DNA from: G965216695 sp965216695
GTDB taxonomy: Bacteria; Pseudomonadota; Gammaproteobacteria; Pseudomonadales; Azotimanducaceae
Length of the DNA: 64,000 nt
Direction: 5' to 3'
Assembly (NCBI GenBank): GCA_965216695.1
Contig: OZ244212.1
Span: 3,720,001-3,784,000, forward strand
Position 1 is the stretch's first letter. Each line of letters begins with the position of its first letter. The position numbers and the translations under genes are program-made. Positions 59,116-64,000 of the stretch are shown here, in pieces. The notes under the pieces were generated by a model, which did no database searches, was not told where the DNA came from, and saw only the letters and a list, made by a program, of their open reading frames with translations.

Positions 59116-59763
59116 ATGGCTTACGTAGAACCGCTCGATCGATCCGAACTCGAGGACCTTGAACCGCTGTTTGGCGGGGTCGAGTCAATGATGGGATTCG
59201 TGCCCAATAGCATGTTAACGATGGCTCGTATGCGGCAGTTGCCGGTAGCGTTCTCGCTACTGGCAAACACGCTGCTCGGGGCAGATCTGAGGGACGTGCT
59301 CGATCGGGTGGACTCGCTCGTTCGCCCGCTGGAAGACGCCGATGAAGCATTGTCGCCCGGGATGGTTCAGCTGGCTGCGTACGCGGCCAGCGTCGCCGCC
59401 GGGTGTCGATATTGCCAGGCGCATACGTCTCACAATGCGGAACGTGCCGGGCAGCAGCCGGCGCAGTTTGCAGAGATTCTCGAGGCGCAGTCGAGCGATG
59501 CGTTCTCGGATGCGGAGAAAGCGGCGATTGCGTTTGCGCTGGCGGCCGCGGCCGTTCCCAACGAGGTGGACGCGGAGCACTTTGCGGCGCTGCGCGAGCA
59601 CTTCAGCGAGCGCCAGATCGTGCAGCTCACCGGCGTGATTGCGCTGTTCGGCTTCCTCAATCGTTGGAACGATACGCTTGCGACGGCGCTCGAAACGCCG
59701 GCCGTCGACTTTGCCGAACAGCGGCTGTCCGGGGCGGGTTGGCAGATCGGCAAACACGCCTGA
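59116..59763 (+). CDS. carboxymuconolactone decarboxylase (CMD) family protein
   Basis: A 215-residue protein with GGAG five bases before ATG 59116; the frame upstream to 58948 overlaps the divergent peptidase and is non-coding. Redox motif SVAAGCRYCQAHTSH (CxxC-x2-H) is that of CMD/AhpD-like proteins, within an all-helical fold (AFSDAEKAAIAFALAAAAVP). It may act as a peroxidase-type thiol protein or a small decarboxylase. Its TGA is 10 bp before the GTG start of the SRAP gene. Confidence 0.85.
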   Translation: MAYVEPLDRSELEDLEPLFGGVESMMGFVPNSMLTMARMRQLPVAFSLLANTLLGADLRDVLDRVDSLVRPLEDADEALSPGMVQLAAYAASVAAGCRYCQAHTSHNAERAGQQPAQFAEILEAQSSDAFSDAEKAAIAFALAAAAVPNEVDAEHFAALREHFSERQIVQLTGVIALFGFLNRWNDTLATALETPAVDFAEQRLSGAGWQIGKHA

Positions 59764-59773
59764 GGCTGGTTGC

Positions 59774-60487
59774 GTGTGCGGACGATTCAACGTAACGGCC
59801 GATCCGTTATCGGAGTTGCTGCTGGATCTGGTCGGTGTGGCGCACCCCGGTCCTGACAACTTCAATACGGCGCCAACAGAGACGGTCGTTGTGTTGCGCG
59901 CGTCCGGCGGCGGCACAGACCTGGTTCCGATGCGCTGGTGGCTCACCCCGTTCTGGGCCAAAGAGATGTCCTCGCGCTACAGCATGTTCAACGCAAAATC
60001 GGAGTCCATCACGAAAAGTCGCGCGTACCGGGAGCCATTTCGGACGCGCCGCTGCGTGGTCCCGATCAGCGGCTTCTACGAGTGGGCGCGATTGCCCGCG
60101 TCGGACGCGACGGGCACCGGTCGGAAACAGGCGTACTATCTAACGAGCGAAGAGCACCCCGGGTTGCTGCTCGCGGGCGTGTGGGATCGCTGGCATGACG
60201 CCGACGGTGAGCGCACGGTAGAGAGCTTCAGCGTGTTGACTACCGCGGCTCTTCCGTCAATGCGTTTCGTGCATTCCAGGCAGCCGGTGATGCTTGCACC
60301 GGCGGACGCGGCGACCTGGATGAACGATGGCGCGGAGGAGACGGAGCTGCTGGCATTGTGCGCGCCGGAGCGCATGCGGGCGTTGATCGCAACACCCGTA
60401 TCGCCGCACGTGAACAACGCGCGCAACAAGGATGCGCGTTGTATGCATCCGGTTGGCGAGCCGATCGCGATTCGGAGCGCCGCGTAA
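59774..60487 (+). CDS. SRAP-domain protein (YedK/HMCES-type abasic-site shield)
   Basis: A 237-residue protein. The GTG at 59774 is chosen because it places Cys at residue 2 (CGRFN), the catalytic Cys that crosslinks to abasic sites in SRAP proteins; GAGG lies eight bases upstream. Further conserved blocks: NTAPTETVVVLR, MFNAKSESITKSRAYREPF, RRCVVPISGFYEW and MRFVHSRQPVML (active-site His). It covers abasic sites in single-stranded DNA. The TAA overlaps the ATG of the next gene (TAATG). Confidence 0.93.
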   Translation: MCGRFNVTADPLSELLLDLVGVAHPGPDNFNTAPTETVVVLRASGGGTDLVPMRWWLTPFWAKEMSSRYSMFNAKSESITKSRAYREPFRTRRCVVPISGFYEWARLPASDATGTGRKQAYYLTSEEHPGLLLAGVWDRWHDADGERTVESFSVLTTAALPSMRFVHSRQPVMLAPADAATWMNDGAEETELLALCAPERMRALIATPVSPHVNNARNKDARCMHPVGEPIAIRSAA

Positions 60488-60933
60488 TGCTGCTTGAGGC
60501 CGGCACGTGGGATGGCCGGGGCCGGTTGTGGGCGGGCGGGGGCAGCATCGGACAGGCGTTGTCCTGTGAACTCGACGTGCGTAATGAAGAGGATGGCTGG
60601 TACGTGTCCGGTACGGTATTGGCGGACGGTCAGGACACGGCCGAGGTCTCACTCAGAATCGTTGCGTCCGACGACGGTACGTATCAGGTGGACAGCTACG
60701 TGGCGGGAGTGCGCCTCGACGGCACTGCCAAACTGGACAGCCTGCCGAACCTTGCGCTCCTTTGGCATGAGGAGGCTTCCGACTGTGCAAGCGTTGCATT
60801 GTTCCGGGTCGAACGGGGATTCGGCTGCCGGGGTTTCTACCGGTCGCGTTCGCGGCCGTGGACGTGGGAGATCGCGTTCCAGGCGCGCACCGTCGCGAAA
60901 CGGCGGGGCAATGTTGTTCCACTGCGCCGTTGA
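60487..60933 (+). CDS. hypothetical protein, coupled to the SRAP gene
   Basis: A 148-residue protein beginning at ATG 60487 inside the SRAP stop (TAATG). Beta-rich: LLEAGTWDGRGRLWAGGGS, CELDVRNEEDGWYVSGTVL, TYQVDSYVAGVRLDGTAKL, then RVERGFGCRGFYRSRSRPW. The spacing of strands suggests a single-domain beta-barrel or lipocalin-like fold. No family recognised; the coupling to SRAP is the only functional hint. Confidence 0.6.
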   Translation: MLLEAGTWDGRGRLWAGGGSIGQALSCELDVRNEEDGWYVSGTVLADGQDTAEVSLRIVASDDGTYQVDSYVAGVRLDGTAKLDSLPNLALLWHEEASDCASVALFRVERGFGCRGFYRSRSRPWTWEIAFQARTVAKRRGNVVPLRR

Positions 60934-60964
60934 TCCGTCCCGCGAACGATCGTTGAAGGCTGGA

Positions 60965-61249
60965 ATGACGACTGAAGGAACGCTCCGACAGAACGTGCTG
61001 GTGCTGTACCTCGAGACCTCGGCGCTGGACAGTGCGGTGGTGGGTTGGAGTCGCTATGACGGCAGCGGCTCCAACCGATTTATGGCGGGTGATTCTGACG
61101 AACCTCCGTATCGGACTGGCCTGGCCGCACTGCAGGATGGCTGGCGATTGTTTCAGGCGTCACCGCTGCTGCCGCACGCGCCGGGCGCCGAACTGCGCAC
61201 CGGCTACCTGAAGTACGAGTTTTTCTTCGAGAAGCTCGTGAGGGTCTGA
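60965..61249 (+). CDS. hypothetical protein
   Basis: A 94-residue protein from ATG 60965 (GAAGG upstream). Recognisable only by strong alternation: LRQNVLVLYLETSALDSAVVGWSRYDG and LKYEFFFEKL. The pattern resembles small conserved proteins encoded next to phytanoyl-CoA dioxygenases, but I cannot name it. It precedes the PhyH gene by 2 bp. Confidence 0.5.
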   Translation: MTTEGTLRQNVLVLYLETSALDSAVVGWSRYDGSGSNRFMAGDSDEPPYRTGLAALQDGWRLFQASPLLPHAPGAELRTGYLKYEFFFEKLVRV

Positions 61250-61251
61250 GC

Positions 61252-62178
61252 GTGGACACCGCGATCAGGCTCAGCACTGCGCAGATGGCGCACTTTGCGG
61301 CCCGCGGCTTTCTGCGCTTCGACGCCGTCGTTCCGGCGGCGATCAACCGGCAGTTCATGGCGGACGTCGGCGAGATTCCTACAGACGTGGAAAGCACGGT
61401 TGAACGCTACCTCGGCATCATGCGATCAAGCGCGCTGCCCCTCGTTACCCCGGGAACGGCTCTTGCGGACGCGTATGCGGCGGACAGTGCATTGGGCCGA
61501 TTGCTGAGCGAACCCGTTGTTGCGGGCGCGCTCGCGAGCTTGGTAGGCGCTGATTGCGTCGTGGACCATCACTTTCTGCACGTTACGTTCCCGCCGCACT
61601 ATCACGACGCGTCGACTGGTCAGCCGGCGTCGCAGCCGACGCACCAGGATTCGACGATTGACGTGCGGCGGGCCTTCGATGTGCAGTTGTTCTACTTTCC
61701 GCACGCGGTGACGCAGGAGATGGGTGGTACGCGGTTTGTACCCGGTTCCCAGTTCCGCGTGGTTTCGGAAGCGGCGGTGGCGCGTTATCAGAACGTACTC
61801 GGCCAACAGCATGTGGTGTGTCCGGCCGGTACGGTGTTGTTCTTTCACATGGGCCTGTGGCACGGCGGTGGTTTGAATCGGTCGGATTCTCCGCGCTACC
61901 TGTTCAAGATCCGGCTTTGCCCAACGCGGCGGCAGCTACGGCTCTGGGACCAGACAGACGACGGCACACCGGCTGAACCGCGCCCGATCTTCTGGACCGA
62001 TGGTGAATCGGACCCCCGGCATCTGCACGCGATCCTGACGCGGCCGGAGAAGTGGTTCGAAGCCGATACGGGTCGTCTGGAATTCATCAACCGCATCCGC
62101 TTCTGGCGCTACATCAGCGGCGATGACAATTTCGATGCGGACTACTGGCTTACCCGGCTGGAAAACGACTTTTCCTGA
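61252..62178 (+). CDS. phytanoyl-CoA dioxygenase (PhyH) family protein
   Basis: A 308-residue Fe(II)/2-oxoglutarate dioxygenase beginning at GTG 61252. N-terminal MAHFAARGFLRFDAVVP, then the iron ligands His and Asp in THQDSTID (HxD) and the distal His in LWHGGGLNRSD, with Arg in RYLFKIRL for 2-oxoglutarate. Members hydroxylate acyl-CoAs or small molecules. The 3' end overlaps the convergent TetR gene by 37 bp. Last gene of a closely packed plus-strand run from 59116. Confidence 0.88.
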   Translation: MDTAIRLSTAQMAHFAARGFLRFDAVVPAAINRQFMADVGEIPTDVESTVERYLGIMRSSALPLVTPGTALADAYAADSALGRLLSEPVVAGALASLVGADCVVDHHFLHVTFPPHYHDASTGQPASQPTHQDSTIDVRRAFDVQLFYFPHAVTQEMGGTRFVPGSQFRVVSEAAVARYQNVLGQQHVVCPAGTVLFFHMGLWHGGGLNRSDSPRYLFKIRLCPTRRQLRLWDQTDDGTPAEPRPIFWTDGESDPRHLHAILTRPEKWFEADTGRLEFINRIRFWRYISGDDNFDADYWLTRLENDFS

Positions 62179-62771
62179 GCGGGTGTGTCGAGCGCGAGCA
62201 CGGCGTCGATCATGTTCAGGATCTGCCGCTGCACCTGGTTGAGGGTCATGTCCGGGAGTACGAGATAGCGCAACAGACTCTGATCGACGATGGCGGTGAT
62301 TACCTGCGCGAGCGCGCCGGGATCCCGCGCGGACAGCTCGCCGCGGCCCATGGCGCGCCGCAGCAGATCCTCGATTTGGGTGTGCCAGCCTTCCTCAACG
62401 GCGAACAGCGCTTGTGCAAGCGACGCGTCGCCCTGTTGGATCAGGCCGGCGCAGACTTCGCGCCACATTGCGCGGTCGTGAGTGTTGAGGGCGTCGATGG
62501 CGCGTTGTACGAGCGCCTCGATCGCATCAGTGAGCGCCTCCTGCCGGTTTGCGTCCGCTGTCGCGGGCGGGGTCAGATCGGCAACCATTAACGCGTGCAG
62601 CAGACGTACTTTGGTTGGAAAGTAGTTGTAGATCGTCTGATAGCTGAGCCCGCAGGCGTCGGCAATCGCGCGCATGGTGGTTCGCTCGAAGCCGTCGCGT
62701 GCGAACAGAATGCGGGCACGATTCACGATCAGATCTCTGGCCTGACGCTTCTTTTCGCGCCGAAGGGACAT
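62142..62771 (-). CDS. TetR-family transcriptional regulator
   Basis: A 209-residue regulator. The N-terminal TetR helix-turn-helix (RILFARDGFERTTMRAIADACGLSYQTIYNYFPTK in two stretches, about residues 20-55) has the FARDGF and YFPTK hallmarks. A helical ligand-binding C-terminal domain follows. It probably represses the divergent LolA-like/permease operon through the palindrome at 62812-62827. The ligand is unknown. Confidence 0.92.
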   Translation of the reverse strand: MSLRREKKRQARDLIVNRARILFARDGFERTTMRAIADACGLSYQTIYNYFPTKVRLLHALMVADLTPPATADANRQEALTDAIEALVQRAIDALNTHDRAMWREVCAGLIQQGDASLAQALFAVEEGWHTQIEDLLRRAMGRGELSARDPGALAQVITAIVDQSLLRYLVLPDMTLNQVQRQILNMIDAVLALDTPAQEKSFSSRVSQ

Positions 62772-62804
62772 TGGGCGATATCCGTGGTACTAAGGCCACG
62801 ATTA

Positions 62805-62836
62805 TTGACCAGATCTAAAATTAGATCGAGTATAAT
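62805..62836 (+). promoter_or_regulatory. candidate promoter and TetR operator
   Basis: GATCTAA (62812-62818) and TTAGATC (62821-62827) form a perfect 7-bp inverted repeat with a 2-bp spacer. TATAAT (62831-62836) follows and TTGACC (62805-62810) precedes, with a 20-bp spacer between the hexamers, longer than normal. The palindrome lies between them, ideal for repression by the adjacent TetR protein. Confidence 0.6.
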
Positions 62837-62889
62837 TATTCAGGCATCCGCAAGGTCGGATTGTTGGACTGGAACCGGAGTCTGAAAGG

Positions 62890-63816
62890 GTGCGCTATGA
62901 CATGACCTACCGCGAATCCTTCCGCGTGCGCGCGGCCGGCGCACAACCTTGCCGAATCCTGCGGTTGGGCCGGCGATGGGTAGTCACCGTTGGCCTGATC
63001 GCTGGCACCGGGTTCGCCTGCGGTATCCAGTCGGCGAGTGCATCGACGACGGACGTTGGTGTGGACAACGTCGATACGCACCAGGTCGATACGCCCCAGG
63101 TCGATCCGCGTCACGCGGACGCGCCAGTGAATGCCCGGAATCTGATTGCGCAGGCACTGGACCTGATTCGAGGGGTAACATCGTTTTCGCAGCTGGAGAT
63201 GCGTGTTCATCGCCCGGATTGGCAACGAACCTCCGCGCTGAAAGCTTGGACCCGCGGCCGGGAAGACGCCTACATTCTGTTCACGGCGCCGGTCAAGGAC
63301 GCCGGTAACGCGACGCTCAAGCAAGGCGACAAGATGTGGACCTTCACGCCGAAGCTGAACCGCGTGGTGCGTCTTCCCTATTCGTTGATGTCTCAGAGCT
63401 GGGCAGGCAGCGACTTCTCCTACAACGATCTCTCGCGCTCCGACAAGCTGTTGCGCTACTACGATCTGGTGGTGTCGGGTGAAACCGTGCGCGACGCGCA
63501 TCGCGTCTACACGATCGATGCAATCCCGTACGACGACGCGCCGGTAGTGTGGGGCAAGGAACAGCTCGTGCTGCGGGACGATCATGTCCTGCTCAGCCAG
63601 ACGTTCTACGACCAGGAATTGCGGCCGCTGAAGCGCATGGAAACGCTGGATATCGGTGAAGTCGGCGGGCGGGTGATTGCGACGCGTATGCGGATGACGG
63701 ATCTGGAAGAGACCGATCACTACACCGAACTGCATTACTTGGACGCGGCCTTCGACATAGAGGTGCCGGACAGAACGTTCACGCTATTCACGCTGCAATC
63801 GGGCGCCAGTCCGTGA
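62890..63816 (+). CDS. LolA-like outer-membrane lipoprotein-sorting protein
   Basis: A 308-residue protein from GTG 62890 (GGAG nine bases upstream; ATG 62902 is an alternative). Signal segment: WVVTVGLIAGTGFACG. The mature domain has ARNLIAQALDLIRGVTSFSQLEM, AYILFTAPVKDAGNATLKQG, KMWTFTPKLNRVVRLP and EVGGRVIATRMRMTDLEE, the pattern of LolA-type lipoprotein carriers related to lipoprotein export with an ABC transporter. Its TGA overlaps the GTG of the FtsX-type permease (GTGA), so the pair forms an export module under TetR control. Confidence 0.88.
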   Translation: MRYDMTYRESFRVRAAGAQPCRILRLGRRWVVTVGLIAGTGFACGIQSASASTTDVGVDNVDTHQVDTPQVDPRHADAPVNARNLIAQALDLIRGVTSFSQLEMRVHRPDWQRTSALKAWTRGREDAYILFTAPVKDAGNATLKQGDKMWTFTPKLNRVVRLPYSLMSQSWAGSDFSYNDLSRSDKLLRYYDLVVSGETVRDAHRVYTIDAIPYDDAPVVWGKEQLVLRDDHVLLSQTFYDQELRPLKRMETLDIGEVGGRVIATRMRMTDLEETDHYTELHYLDAAFDIEVPDRTFTLFTLQSGASP

Positions 63817-64000
63817 CGCGCGCCGGCGCAGGCACCCGAGCTACGGCGGGCACAGGCAGGTCCGGCCGCCGTTCGGCGAATCTGCTGTTGCAAACCACGT
63901 GGCGTAATCTTTGGCGCAACCGGCGACGCACCTTTTTCACAGCGGGCGGGATCGCGTTTGCGGTGCTCCTCGTGGTGTTCGCAATGGGTCTGCAACTCGG
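63813..64000 (+). CDS. FtsX/LolE-type ABC transporter permease, N-terminal fragment (3' truncated)
   Basis: The GTG at 63813 overlaps the previous stop by 4 bp. The visible 62 residues begin with a basic Gly/Ser-rich stretch. LLLQTTWRNLWRNRRR follows, then a hydrophobic helix TFFTAGGIAFAVLLVVFAMGLQL, the typical N-terminus of MacB/LolC/LolE-like permeases. With the upstream LolA-like protein this suggests a lipoprotein or lipid exporter. The rest of the gene lies outside the window. Confidence 0.8.
   Translation, partial: MTRAGAGTRATAGTGRSGRRSANLLLQTTWRNLWRNRRRTFFTAGGIAFAVLLVVFAMGLQL

Noticed and set aside
57582..59162. A 526-codon plus-strand frame opposite the S9 peptidase
   Set aside because: Same reason: the peptidase triad on the minus strand is unmistakable.
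1..64000. tRNA, rRNA, CRISPR array or insertion sequence
   Set aside because: No cloverleaf, rRNA segment, regularly spaced repeats or transposase gene found by reading. A tool-based scan could still find a short or degenerate one.

Overview
The window is a GC-rich, gene-dense bacterial chromosome segment with short intergenic gaps and many 4-bp start/stop overlaps. It carries no rRNA, tRNA, phage, insertion sequence or CRISPR array that I can see. Exosortase/PEP-CTERM proteins, outer-membrane and lipoprotein genes, ExbD/TonB-type energisers, and many acyl-CoA enzymes point to a Gram-negative proteobacterium. The DUF4197, DUF6491-like and DUF2946 proteins make a marine-type gammaproteobacterium most likely. 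This placement is inference from gene content, not a phylogenetic result.

Layout. 1-1744: end of an ExbD/ExbD/AgmX-TonB energisation operon. 2243-4545: a secreted M20 amidohydrolase coupled to an NAD(P)-binding oxidoreductase. 5103-11195: a two-component system (OmpR-type regulator plus histidine kinase) divergent from an exosortase fused to an EpsI-like domain, followed by a VIT/VWA protein ending in a PEP-CTERM-like sorting tail. 11238-14639: a DUF4197 lipoprotein, an acyl-CoA carboxyltransferase and small unknowns. 14913-22549: a surface/secretome island with a DUF11-repeat protein, a second large secreted protein, a secreted zinc metalloprotease and a classical PEP-CTERM protein, separated by clear terminators and promoters.

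22559-29721: a minus-strand run of two acyl-CoA dehydrogenases, Lon protease, a nuclease-like/winged-helix protein, a serine hydrolase and an alpha/beta hydrolase. 29806-37206: a DUF2946 protein with a Met/His-rich outer-membrane protein, a D-2-hydroxyacid dehydrogenase, a dimeric dUTPase, a macrodomain protein, a DUF3667 membrane protein, a class III aminotransferase and a phosphotransferase. 37193-40548: a secreted subtilase translationally coupled to a PrcB-like lipoprotein.

40669-42334 is the most interesting non-coding stretch. It holds a perfect 25-bp palindrome of REP type. It also holds a predicted minus-strand small RNA with a near-consensus promoter and a U-rich terminator. Next to it is a MerR regulator whose own promoter carries the same 13-bp operator-like palindrome as the small RNA promoter. 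I infer a self-contained regulator/small-RNA module.

42335-64000: mostly lipid and acyl-CoA metabolism (acyl-CoA ligase, phosphotransferase, HsaA-like flavin oxygenase, enoyl-CoA hydratase, acetyl-CoA hydrolase/transferase, PhyH dioxygenase). Mixed in are a CDF metal exporter, an HDAC-like deacetylase, an Lhr helicase, an S9 oligopeptidase, a CMD protein and an SRAP (YedK/HMCES-type) protein. At the end a TetR regulator is divergent from a LolA-like lipoprotein-sorting protein and an FtsX-type permease that runs off the window.
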